Origin: CAZAGT01 sp964484515
Lineage (GTDB): Bacteria > Desulfobacterota > DSM-4660 > Desulfatiglandales > HGW-15
DNA: 11,453 nucleotides
Reading direction: 5' to 3'
Assembly: GCA_964484515.1 (NCBI GenBank)
Contig: CAZAGT010000155.1
Span: 1-11,453 of the forward strand
In this document: positions 1-6,568 of the stretch, one piece after another
How positions within the stretch are numbered: the stretch's first letter is position 1
Layout: each line of letters opens with the position of its first letter
Made by a program: the position numbers and the translations under genes
The notes under the pieces: model-generated
Databases searched by the model: none
What the model saw: only the letters and a program-made list of their open reading frames with translations
What the model was told of the DNA's origin: nothing

Positions 1-1
1 G

Positions 2-1642
2 GACCTGCTCGCATCCGAGGACCGCTATCGCATCCTGATTAACAACGCGAACGAAGGCATATTAGTCCTGCAGGACGAATTCATCAGGTACCATAATCCC
101 CAGACGGAAGAACTGATCGGGTGCTCTTCAGAGGAGTTGACCCGTTTCCCCTTCACAGACCTGGTCCACCCGGAGGACCGCAACTCGGTCGCGACCTGGC
201 TCACGGAAAGAGTGCTCGAAGAGGATTCTGGATCTGTGTATCCATTTAGAATTATTAATAAATCAGGAGATGTCCTTTGGTGGGAAGTGAATGCGGTTCA
301 CTTTGCCTGGGAGGGTAAGCCCGCCGTCCTCTGTTTTGTGAGGGATGTCACGTCACACAAAAAGATGGAAACCCAACTTCGTCAGGCCCAGAAGATGGAG
401 GCGATCGGTACCCTGGCCAGTGGTATCGCGCACGATTTCAATAACATTCTCATGGCCATCATGGGTAATGCCGAAATGGCCGAAATGGGGTTAAACAACA
501 GGCCTGAGAATCGAATGATTAAACAGAGCCTTGACCAGGTCCTCAAGGCCTCCAACAGAGCGAAAGACCTGGTCAAACAGATACTGACTTTCAGTCGTGA
601 TAGTGAACGGGATCGAAAGCCCGTGCAAATGCATCTGATTGTCGAGGAGGTCCTCAGACTTCTCAAGGTATCGCTACCCGAAAACATCGCATTGAGCCGT
701 GATATCAGCGCAAACTCAGATATGGTCATGGCCGACGCCGGCCAGATCCACCAGGTGATCATGAATCTTTGCACAAATGCCCACCACGCCATGAAAGAAC
801 GAGGAGGTATGCTGGAGGTCGGCCTAAGGCGTGTGCAGCTTGACTCAAAAAACTCAGGAGCATATCCGGATCTGAAGCCCGGCCCCTATTTGAAACTCAG
901 CGTGAAGGACACCGGAGACGGGATCAAGCGGGAAGTCATGGGACGGATCTTTGATCCCTATTTTACCACGAAAGAGAAAGGCCTGGGCACCGGCTTGGGG
1001 CTGTCAGTGGTTCACAGGATCATTAGAGGCCACGGGGGCTGGATCACGGTTGAGAGTGAGGTTGGCAAAGGAACCGTCTTTGAAATCCTGCTTCCAAGGA
1101 TCGAGGGTGGGAGTGAGGAGGATGCGCCCGCGCCTGCAAAACAGCCTAGTGCCGGTGAGGGGCGGATTCTGTTCGTGGACGATGAGGAAGGCTTGATCAC
1201 CATGGCGGAAAGGTACCTTCAGACGCTGGGCTATGAAGTAAGCGCGTATACGGATTCAATCCAGGCCTTGGACGTGTTCCAAGCAGACCCCGACGAATTT
1301 GATTTGCTCATTACCGACTTGACCATGCCGCGGATGAGCGGTGAAGAGTTGACCGAACGAATCAGGGCGGTACGTCCGGACATCCCTGTGATTCTCTGCA
1401 CCGGGTACAGCGAAAGGCTTACGAAAGAGAGTGCCAAGGAACTCGGTATCCAGGCTTTTGTCACGAAGCCCTTCAAGATTCGGGATTTGGCGGAAGAAAT
1501 CCACGCGATAATCGGGTCGGCGGAGCGGGCTCGACGCCCGCAGCGGGTAAAGCTACATCCGGTTCGCCGAACCGATACCGAGCGAGCCTCACAGTGGAAG
1601 AGCGGAGATTTGAAAGCGCCCGAGAGGAGAAAGCTGGGGTGA
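2..1642 (+). CDS. Hybrid sensor histidine kinase (PAS-HisKA-HATPase-REC), 5' end cut by window
   Basis: The reading frame is open from base 2, so the gene starts outside the window; a TTG at 137 is internal to the PAS domain and is not the start. About 546 residues are visible. Order: PAS sensor domain (about residues 5-120; ends in an FVRDVT-type PAC segment), HisKA with an NtrB-like H-box GIAHDFNN (phosphoacceptor His about 144), HATPase_c with N-box MNLCTNAHHAM (about 254-264), DTGDGI and GLGTGLGLS glycine boxes, then a C-terminal receiver with acidic pair DD (about 393-394), phosphoacceptor Asp in LLITDLTMP (about 439) and conserved Lys in VTKPF (about 489). The last 40 residues are basic and without a domain. 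No membrane segment is visible, so the kinase part is probably cytoplasmic. The HDFNN H-box with a fused receiver is typical of PAS hybrid kinases common in Desulfobacterota. The signal sensed and the downstream regulator cannot be read from the window. Confidence 0.95.
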   Translation, partial: DLLASEDRYRILINNANEGILVLQDEFIRYHNPQTEELIGCSSEELTRFPFTDLVHPEDRNSVATWLTERVLEEDSGSVYPFRIINKSGDVLWWEVNAVHFAWEGKPAVLCFVRDVTSHKKMETQLRQAQKMEAIGTLASGIAHDFNNILMAIMGNAEMAEMGLNNRPENRMIKQSLDQVLKASNRAKDLVKQILTFSRDSERDRKPVQMHLIVEEVLRLLKVSLPENIALSRDISANSDMVMADAGQIHQVIMNLCTNAHHAMKERGGMLEVGLRRVQLDSKNSGAYPDLKPGPYLKLSVKDTGDGIKREVMGRIFDPYFTTKEKGLGTGLGLSVVHRIIRGHGGWITVESEVGKGTVFEILLPRIEGGSEEDAPAPAKQPSAGEGRILFVDDEEGLITMAERYLQTLGYEVSAYTDSIQALDVFQADPDEFDLLITDLTMPRMSGEELTERIRAVRPDIPVILCTGYSERLTKESAKELGIQAFVTKPFKIRDLAEEIHAIIGSAERARRPQRVKLHPVRRTDTERASQWKSGDLKAPERRKLG

Positions 1643-1778
1643 GCGCGCCATGAGATCAAGCTGCGGGCTGCTACAACCACCAAGTCCCATTTCCTTATCA
1701 TTTCAGGTCACTACTCCCGACGGAGGCACTCCAAGTCCGGGTATTTTCTTCGTTCCAGATTTGCCAACAAGACTGTCG

Positions 1779-1799
1779 AAAAACTAGCCTCCACGCTAG
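1779..1799 (-). terminator. Weak intrinsic terminator for the minus-strand kinase
   Basis: Read on the minus strand just past the stop of the membrane kinase, CTAGC (1795-1799) and GCTAG (1784-1788) form a 5-bp stem with a 6-base loop, followed directly by TTTTT (1779-1783). The stem is short, so efficiency is uncertain. It sits between two convergent genes. No equivalent T-run follows on the plus strand for the hybrid kinase. Confidence 0.45.
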
Positions 1800-1802
1800 C
1801 CC

Positions 1803-3131
1803 TTAGCCTTGCGAGACGGGAATAACGAAACAAAATCGACTACCCTTGCCCTCACCTTCACTCTCTGCCCAGATGTTGCCGCCATGAAGCTCCACCAGAC
1901 TCTTCGTGAGAGACAATCCTAACCCCGTGCCCTGGAATCTGCGTTTAGAAGAGCTTTCGACCTGCTCAAACGGTCTGAAGATGCGTTCGGAGTCTTCTTT
2001 TTTGATGCCAATGCCGTTATCCTCCACCGAGACCTGCACCTTGTTATCATTCCCGATGAGATCAGAATCGGCAACCTCCGGGCCGCCATTCGAGATGAAT
2101 TTTGCAGAAACCTGGACCTTGCCACCCCGTGGCGCAAACTTAACGGCATTTGAAAGGAGATTATACATAATCTGCTTGAGCTTACGCTCATCCGCCTGAA
2201 TGGTCTCCGGGACGCCATCCGCTTCGACAGTCAGGGTAATCGCGTTTTTTTCAGCCTTTTCCTTCACCATCAAGGGGCTTTTCTGAAGAAGAGATCTCAG
2301 GTTGACCTCGGAGGGACGCAGTTCAAGTTTCCGGGCCTCCACCTTGGATAGATCAAGGATGTCGTTTATCAAAGAAAGCAAGTGCTTGCTGCTGTGGCGC
2401 ACGTCTCCAAGATATTCCTCTTGCGTGGCGTTCAGCGCCCCCAATCGCTTGTCCAGTATCAACTCCGTGAAGCCCAGAATGTGGTTCAGAGGTGTTCTGA
2501 GTTCATGGCTCATGTTGGCCAAAAACTCACTTTTGGCCTGACTCGCCGCCTCAGCTTTCCGTTTGGCCTCTACCACTGCTTTTCTCTGATTCTGAAATAT
2601 ACCCGCTGCAACTGATAAGAATATGGCTGAAAACATGAAATAGCAGGCATACATGAATTCAAGGGCAAAGACACCCGCCTGGTTCCCATAGTGAATTTGA
2701 TAGTAGGATACCGCCGTGTAGCTAATGAAAACGGAAAGGGATAGTGAGAGGGAAGCCAAGTAGCCGGCGCTTGTAAAAAGGAAAATGATTCCTATAAACG
2801 CGCAGAACAAGGCGGTCAGGCGAATTTCATTCAAAAACGAGGTCAAACAACAGAATATAATCACCCAGTTTATGAGTTCGTAGCACAATACAAAGCGAGC
2901 AAACGTCCGTGTTATCTGTTTTCTCGACCGGATAATGACATGAGATAAGATCCTGGATAGGTAGACCCAACTCGTCGTGACGACTAAAGGGGTGTAGGAA
3001 TAGCTGGCAACGCCGAGGGCCTTCACAGTGAAAAATGAAATGATCGGTAACGTATAGCCAATTGTCGCAATGGAGGTGTTTCTCAGCAGAAGGTTCCGGC
3101 GGATCGTGCTCTTATTCTGTTCAGGCCGCAT
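1803..3131 (-). CDS. Membrane-bound sensor histidine kinase
   Basis: 442 residues. The first 180 residues are hydrophobic with about six likely membrane segments (roughly 22-40, 46-66, 81-100, 105-123, 126-145, 155-178) and no recognisable extracytoplasmic sensor domain, like MASE-type membrane sensors. A short basic helix (about 180-200) links to HisKA with H-box FLANMSHELRTPLN (phosphoacceptor His209), then HATPase_c with N-box IMYNLLSNAVKF (Asn324, Asn328), VEDNGIGI (Asp371), FRPFEQ and GTGLGLSLTK. There is no fused receiver, so it must pass its phosphate to a separate response regulator, and none is encoded here. The start ATG at 3131 has no strong Shine-Dalgarno sequence. The gene looks AT-richer than the hdr genes. 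It converges with the hybrid kinase, so the two are not co-transcribed. The ligand is unknown. Confidence 0.95.
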   Translation of the reverse strand: MRPEQNKSTIRRNLLLRNTSIATIGYTLPIISFFTVKALGVASYSYTPLVVTTSWVYLSRILSHVIIRSRKQITRTFARFVLCYELINWVIIFCCLTSFLNEIRLTALFCAFIGIIFLFTSAGYLASLSLSLSVFISYTAVSYYQIHYGNQAGVFALEFMYACYFMFSAIFLSVAAGIFQNQRKAVVEAKRKAEAASQAKSEFLANMSHELRTPLNHILGFTELILDKRLGALNATQEEYLGDVRHSSKHLLSLINDILDLSKVEARKLELRPSEVNLRSLLQKSPLMVKEKAEKNAITLTVEADGVPETIQADERKLKQIMYNLLSNAVKFAPRGGKVQVSAKFISNGGPEVADSDLIGNDNKVQVSVEDNGIGIKKEDSERIFRPFEQVESSSKRRFQGTGLGLSLTKSLVELHGGNIWAESEGEGKGSRFCFVIPVSQG

Positions 3132-3351
3132 ATGGATATCAAGTTGAGATCTTTAGGTAGCCATGACATTGCCATCTGTTGAACGGGCGAAAAGAACCAA
3201 CGAAGAACGGGATAACCTTAATTAAATCGGTAGCCTTACGCTAAAGCTTTAGGGCTGACCCCAAAGCAGCAGGAGGCGAGGGCCTTCACCCGGACGCCGT
3301 CGGCGTCTCCTGGGAGAAAATACGAGAAATGGCCTATGAGGATCGCGGCGG
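3132..3351. other. Intergenic stretch between divergent kinase and toxin genes
   Basis: About 220 bases between the start of the minus-strand kinase and the start of the PIN-domain gene. It should carry the kinase promoter, but no convincing -35/-10 pair was found. The part from 3245 is described separately as a possible antitoxin remnant. No tRNA or strong hairpin is seen. Confidence 0.5.
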
Positions 3352-3355
3352 ATGA
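3245..3355 (+). pseudogene. Possible antitoxin remnant upstream of vapC
   Basis: An open frame without an upstream start codon begins after a TAA at 3242-3244 and ends at TGA 3353-3355. Its end reads VGVSWEKIREMAYEDRGG, plausible as a folded C-terminus. Its stop overlaps the toxin start as ATGA, the tight coupling usual in type II toxin-antitoxin pairs. No ribbon-helix-helix or AbrB fold can be recognised. The N-terminal part appears missing or shifted into another frame. It could also be chance coding. Confidence 0.25.
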
Positions 3356-3865
3356 TCGCTGTTGACACCAATATTCTGGTATACGCTTACCGCCAAGATT
3401 CACCGTGGCACGATGTCGCCTATGCAACTCTCGCCAAGCTGGCCGAAGGTCGCGCTCTCTGGACGATTCCCTGGGCATGCATCCATGAATTCCTGGCGAT
3501 TATCACCCACCCGAGGATATTTAGCCCTCCAACGCCTCTGCCCGCAGCCACCGACCAGGTGGAGGCCTGGATGGAGGCCCAAGTCTGACCTTGCTTGCGG
3601 AAACAGGGGGTTACGAGCCGTTTTGCACGCCGTGATTCTTGCCGGACGCGTCAGCGGCGGGCAGGTCCACGATGCCCGCATCGCCGCTCTGTGTCAGTTG
3701 CACGGGGTGAGGGAATTGTGGACGGCCGACCGGGACTTTTCCCGTTTCCCCCGCCTCCAGGTTCGAAATCCGCTGGTCGCCTGGCCTTTCGTCGGCAACA
3801 CCGTTGGGGTGCCCGCTTCAAGAGCCGTCATGGGGAATACTGGCGGCAGGACCCAGGATGATTGA
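3352..3865 (+). pseudogene. vapC: VapC-type PIN-domain ribonuclease toxin, broken by two frameshifts
   Basis: The start, MIAVDTNILVYAYRQDSPWH, is a classic VapC/PIN N-terminus. The acidic site residues are recoverable: Asp5 (AVDTN), Glu46 (CIHEFLAI), then Asp in VHDARIAAL and Asp in TADRDF. The gene is not open in one frame. The first frame ends at 3588. Restoring one C in the CCC run at 3578-3580 gives WMEAPSLTLLAETGGYEP in a second frame, and restoring one G at about 3620 leads into a third frame (VLHAVILAGRVSGGQVHDAR) that runs to a stop at 3863-3865. Two single-base deletions thus explain the break. Family members usually end soon after the RNPL motif near 3773, so the extra tail, which overlaps the convergent HAD gene by 48 bases, may not be native. 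An intact VapC would cleave RNA and be neutralised by a VapB antitoxin; no intact antitoxin is present. The shifts could be real decay or sequence error. Confidence 0.85.
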
Positions 3866-4456
3866 ATACGAGGTCAGTTTCTCGATGGTATCCGATGGAT
3901 CTTTGAATAAGATGGTCTTGATGCCAATCTGCCGCGCTCCTTGTATGTAGTCATTTCTGTTATCAATGAAAACAGTTTCTGAAGGTTTGGTTTCCAGTCT
4001 GCTCAGTGTAATCTCATAGATCCTTCTTTCCGGCTTTCTGGTTTTCTCATGGCACGAGAAGATAAGGACATCAAACATCTGATAATTGTGGTCATGAAAG
4101 CATTTGACGGCGGGGGCTTCGGTGTTTGACAAGATTCCTGTCTGATAACTGTTTTTCTTCAAGGATGTCACCAATTGAAACATCTCCTCTTTGGGAGAAT
4201 ACACATGCCGGAAGGCCTCACTCCAGAGAGAGTAGCCCTTTGGGGTTGCAACGTCTAAATCGTTGCAGATCTTTTTCCAGAATTCGAGTTCAGAAATAAG
4301 ACCCTTTTGGAACTCAGGGATGTATTTTTCATGGGTCTCTGCAAATTGTTCCGCTGACACGCCCAATGCCCTGCTGCAATAACGAACCAGGCCGCTGGCG
4401 GGATCGTCAATCAGGACTCCACCCCAATCAAAAACAACGGCCTTGATTTTACCCAT
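3818..4456 (-). CDS. HAD-superfamily hydrolase (subfamily IA, YihX/epoxide-hydrolase-N-like)
   Basis: 212 residues, full length for a subfamily IA HAD phosphatase. Motif I is VVFDWGGVL with nucleophile Asp10; the usual second Asp (position +2) is Gly12, as in the YihX-like DxG variants. Helical cap about residues 18-90. Motif II is GILSNT (Ser110), motif III is the Lys before Pro in TRKPERRIYE (Lys141), motif IV is VFIDNRNDY (Asp165, Asp169). The expected activity is hydrolysis of a small phosphorylated metabolite in the cytoplasm; the substrate cannot be predicted. The start at 4456 is supported by GAGG ten bases upstream. The 3' end overlaps the damaged vapC tail on the opposite strand. It is not part of the hdr operon: 372 bases without a clear gene separate it from hdrB on the same strand. 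Confidence 0.9.
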   Translation of the reverse strand: MGKIKAVVFDWGGVLIDDPASGLVRYCSRALGVSAEQFAETHEKYIPEFQKGLISELEFWKKICNDLDVATPKGYSLWSEAFRHVYSPKEEMFQLVTSLKKNSYQTGILSNTEAPAVKCFHDHNYQMFDVLIFSCHEKTRKPERRIYEITLSRLETKPSETVFIDNRNDYIQGARQIGIKTILFKDPSDTIEKLTSYSIILGPAASIPHDGS

Positions 4457-4476
4457 TTTGTAACATCCTCAATCGT

Positions 4477-4505
4477 ATACTAATCCTCATTGGGCCTAAG
4501 TCCAA
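4477..4505 (-). promoter_or_regulatory. Candidate sigma-70-type promoter for the HAD gene
   Basis: On the minus strand TTGGAC (4500-4505) and TAGTAT (4477-4482) are separated by 17 bases and lie 20-50 bases upstream of the HAD start. Both boxes match the consensus only partly (3/6 and 4/6), so this is a candidate by spacing and position. The spacer overlaps an ATTGG/CCAAT inverted repeat. Confidence 0.35.
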
Positions 4506-4740
4506 TCAAGACATCCCGACCTGTCGGTACGATTAGCTCATGGTTTCAATTCGGGAATTATATCTCGATGTTTCGGGCGCATTAAGCGAAAAGCTCAAAA
4601 AGACATTTCGTTTGAGCTCCCAGACAGCATCCGTAAGAAGACAGATTCGGGAACTCATAAATCGTTTTGGAACCAACGACTCCTTATTAGTACCGCGGGC
4701 ATCTAGGCCCAATACGCTCGGCAGCGCCAGGGCATCGAGG

Positions 4741-4761
4741 GTTTCATGTTCTTCATGGAAC
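4741..4761. repeat. 8-bp inverted repeat / hairpin
   Basis: GTTTCATG (4741-4748) and CATGGAAC (4754-4761) pair over 8 bp with one G-T wobble around a 5-base loop (TTCTT). It lies about 70 bases downstream of the hdrB stop on the minus strand. No T-run follows on either strand, so it is not a standard intrinsic terminator. It could stabilise the 3' end of the hdr transcript or be chance. Confidence 0.4.
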
Positions 4762-4803
4762 GAAAGGGATGTCTGTCTTCGGAGGTTTGACGGTGAGATG
4801 GCG

Positions 4804-4825
4804 AAAAAAGGCCATTTCTGGATGG
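4804..4825 (-). terminator. Possible weak terminator after hdrB
   Basis: On the minus strand, four bases past the hdrB stop, CCAT and ATGG form a 4-bp stem with a 6-base loop, followed by CC and then TTTTTT (4804-4809). The stem is short, so this is only suggestive, but the position at the end of the hdr operon fits. Confidence 0.3.
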
Positions 4826-4828
4826 GAA

Positions 4829-5734
4829 CTAGTTGTCGAAGTATTTCTCTAGTAAGGCCTTGGTCTTGACGACATTCATGTTGAGGCCCAGTTCCTTGCG
4901 CTCGAAGCCCATGGCCAGGCCCAGGATTTGGGGCAGGTAGAGTACCGGTAGGTTATACTCCGCGGCGAACTCCGCTTCGATGCTCTTCTGATTGTCGTCG
5001 TACATCACGGAACAGAAGGGGCACACCAGACAGATGGCGTTGGCGCCGGCCCGGGCGATATCATCCAGCTTTTCCTTGGCAACCGCCATGGCGGTCTTAT
5101 CGTCGACAGGCAGGATGGGTCCCCCGCAGCACCTTTTTTTGCCGTCGTAGTCAACGACCTCCGCTCCGGTAAGGGCTACCAGGCTGTCGAGGGAGGTGGG
5201 GTGTTCCACATCGTCAAAGTGCTCGAAGATTTCCGAGGGCTTGAGATAGTGGCAACCGTAATGGACGGCGATCTTCAATCCGCTCAGGTCCTTTTCAAAT
5301 TGCGCCTTGATCTTTTCGGCGCCGATCTCCTCATAAAGGATCCGGGCAAAGTGTTTTACATGGACACGGCCGTCGTAGCTCACGCCGGCCCGGGCAAGGG
5401 ACTCGTCGATTTCCTTGCGTTCAGCCTTGGGGTCTGAGAGGTGATGGGCGATCTCCGTCAGAGCAGAGGCGCACGAACTGCACAACGTGGCTATGTCCAG
5501 GCCTTTCTGCTGCGCCAGGGCGAGATTATAGGCCCCCATGATGTCCGCGGATTCCCGATCGCCGGTCTTGATGGGAAAGCCGCAGCAGACGAACTCCTCG
5601 ACATCCACGAGTTCGATGGCCAGTTTCTCTGCGACCTTTCGCGCAGAAAGCTCATAGTTTCTGGATCGGGCCGGGATGGTACACCCCAGGAAAAACGCAT
5701 ATCGTAAACGTTCGGCTTTGTCGTTCGTGGACAT
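4829..5734 (-). CDS. hdrB: Heterodisulfide reductase-like subunit B (two CCG domains)
   Basis: 301 residues, normal for HdrB. It has two complete CCG cysteine-rich domains, the signature that binds non-cubane [4Fe-4S] clusters for disulfide chemistry. Domain 1: Cys18 (FFLGCTIPAR), Cys50-Cys51 (FVCCGFP), Cys85/Cys88 (LCSSCAS). Domain 2: Cys161 (HYGCHYLKPSE), Cys202-Cys203 (RCCGGPILP), Cys238/Cys241 (VCPFCSVMYD). In methanogens HdrB reduces CoM-S-S-CoB; in sulfate reducers, which lack those thiols, the substrate is unsettled and a DsrC-type or other thiol disulfide is often proposed. The protein should be cytoplasmic and take electrons from HdrC. It is the last gene of the minus-strand hdrA-hdrC-hdrB run, 246 bases after hdrC. 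The start at 5734 has a GAGGG about 11 bases upstream, a little far. All ligand cysteines are present, so the protein looks functional. Confidence 0.93.
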   Translation of the reverse strand: MSTNDKAERLRYAFFLGCTIPARSRNYELSARKVAEKLAIELVDVEEFVCCGFPIKTGDRESADIMGAYNLALAQQKGLDIATLCSSCASALTEIAHHLSDPKAERKEIDESLARAGVSYDGRVHVKHFARILYEEIGAEKIKAQFEKDLSGLKIAVHYGCHYLKPSEIFEHFDDVEHPTSLDSLVALTGAEVVDYDGKKRCCGGPILPVDDKTAMAVAKEKLDDIARAGANAICLVCPFCSVMYDDNQKSIEAEFAAEYNLPVLYLPQILGLAMGFERKELGLNMNVVKTKALLEKYFDN

Positions 5735-5980
5735 CTAAAAAACAACCCTCATCTAGTAGGTTGAGCGGTTCAACGTTTATCCGCCTCAGGCGGGTTCACG
5801 GTTCCCAGTTAGATTTTCCTAACCGGTCTCTATTAGTACGTAGCGTCAGCTGGGTCGAATACCGTCTTTCACCCGACGGGCCTAAAGGCCAAACCAACCC
5901 GTTGACTGCTAACTTACAGACATCAACGTTTATAACCTTTGAACCCTGAACCCAGAACCGATCACCATGCTTTACTCATT
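5735..5980. other. hdrC-hdrB spacer with hairpins and repeats
   Basis: A 246-base spacer inside an apparent operon. It holds three clear palindromes: CCGCC-TCA-GGCGG (5781-5793), CCGTC with GACGG around an 8-base loop (5862-5879), and GGCC-TAAA-GGCC (5879-5890). TCAACGTTTAT occurs twice (5770-5780 and 5923-5933). GGTTC boxes lie near hdrB and GAACC heptads near hdrC. No plausible small gene was seen. The spacer might tune hdrB expression relative to hdrC, or it may be a small dispersed repeat element. Confidence 0.6.
5939..5959 (+). repeat. Tandem NNGAACC heptads
   Basis: Three consecutive 7-base units share GAACC: TTGAACC, CTGAACC and CAGAACC, directly downstream of hdrC on the opposite strand. 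Related TTTGAACC/CTGAACCC strings recur near 11295-11312, and GTTC-rich copies flank the N gap. This resembles degenerate heptad repeats of intergenic DNA. Confidence 0.6.
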
Positions 5981-6451
5981 TCAATCCTTAGGAAACAGTT
6001 TCTTCACCACCTCGCAGGAGGTGGGGAGGGCCGGTAGACCCGCCTTGTTTCGCTTCTTGTTGTCAAAGTCGTCTATCGGGTAGATCCGTCCTTCGCCCTT
6101 GACGAGATCCAACTGGGCCTTAACGCCCGCCGGTGCGTGTCCCTGCTCCACGGCCATATTCTTCAGGAGCGTCATGACCTCCGTGATACTGACACCTTGC
6201 GGACATCGTTCCTGGCAGGCATAGCAGCTTGAGCACAGCCAAACAAAATCGCTTTCGAGCACCTCGCGTTTGAGTCCGTACAGGGCCATGCGGATGATTC
6301 GCAAAGGGTTGAATCTTTCATTAACGGCCGTGATCGGACAACTGGCCGTACAGGTACGGCACATGAAGCAGGCCGCCATCTTCTCCCCGCCCGGTTGGGC
6401 CGCGATTTCCTTGCGAAAATTCGAATCTGCCTGGTCCAAGTCAATGGCCAT
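5981..6451 (-). CDS. hdrC: Heterodisulfide reductase-like subunit C (ferredoxin-type 2x[4Fe-4S])
   Basis: 156 residues from the chosen ATG at 6451; a TTG codon one position upstream is less likely. AAAGGTGA seven bases before the ATG is a good Shine-Dalgarno sequence. Two CX2CX2CX3C motifs bind two cubane [4Fe-4S] clusters: CFMCRTCTASCP and CSSCYACQERCP (about residues 28-39 and 73-84). The segment between them, NPLRIIRMALYGLKREVL, is typical of HdrC. The role is to carry electrons from the HdrA flavin and iron-sulfur centres to the catalytic HdrB; the protein is soluble. It lies 117 bases downstream of hdrA and 246 bases upstream of hdrB on the same strand, giving the order A-C-B. There is no membrane helix, so this is not the membrane-bound HdrDE or QmoC type. 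Confidence 0.93.
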   Translation of the reverse strand: MAIDLDQADSNFRKEIAAQPGGEKMAACFMCRTCTASCPITAVNERFNPLRIIRMALYGLKREVLESDFVWLCSSCYACQERCPQGVSITEVMTLLKNMAVEQGHAPAGVKAQLDLVKGEGRIYPIDDFDNKKRNKAGLPALPTSCEVVKKLFPKD

Positions 6452-6540
6452 CAAAAATCACCTTTCTTACTCTATCCGTTTCACTGCAGAGGCGCGGTCT
6501 TCGACCCTGAGGCTCAGACCCGATGGGAGGACGCTGCTAA

Positions 6541-6554
6541 CTGATCGCTATCAG
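6541..6554. repeat. Small hairpin just after hdrA
   Basis: CTGAT-CGCT-ATCAG is a perfect 5-bp stem with a 4-base loop, 15 bases downstream of the hdrA stop, in the hdrA-hdrC spacer. No T-run follows on the minus strand, so it is not a standard terminator. A nearby CTGA-GGC-TCAG palindrome (6507-6517) is also present. Either could act as an mRNA processing or stability element. Confidence 0.35.
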
Positions 6555-6568
6555 CTATGAGCTCATCT

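Larger units (their letters stand above)
4457..4828. other. 372-base intergenic region, no convincing gene
   Basis: This lies between hdrB (ending at 4829) and the HAD gene, both on the minus strand. An ATG-started plus-strand frame of 109 codons (4540-4869) runs through it and into the antisense of hdrB, but it lacks a ribosome-binding site and any recognisable domain. Small palindromes are present: CCGAC/GTCGG near 4517-4528 and the hairpin at 4741-4761. The region may contain a decayed gene, but I cannot name it. Confidence 0.5.

Noticed and set aside
137..139. TTG at 137 as start of the hybrid kinase
   Set aside because: The frame is open to the window edge and the 45 residues before it (DRYRILINNANEGILV...) are the first half of the PAS domain.
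4540..4869. 109-codon plus-strand frame in the hdrB-HAD spacer
   Set aside because: No ribosome-binding site, no recognisable fold, and the end runs antisense into hdrB; a decayed gene cannot be excluded, but there is no support for a call.
5761..5949. 62-codon plus-strand frame in the hdrC-hdrB spacer
   Set aside because: It is made of the palindromes and repeats of the spacer and has no ribosome-binding site or conserved motif.
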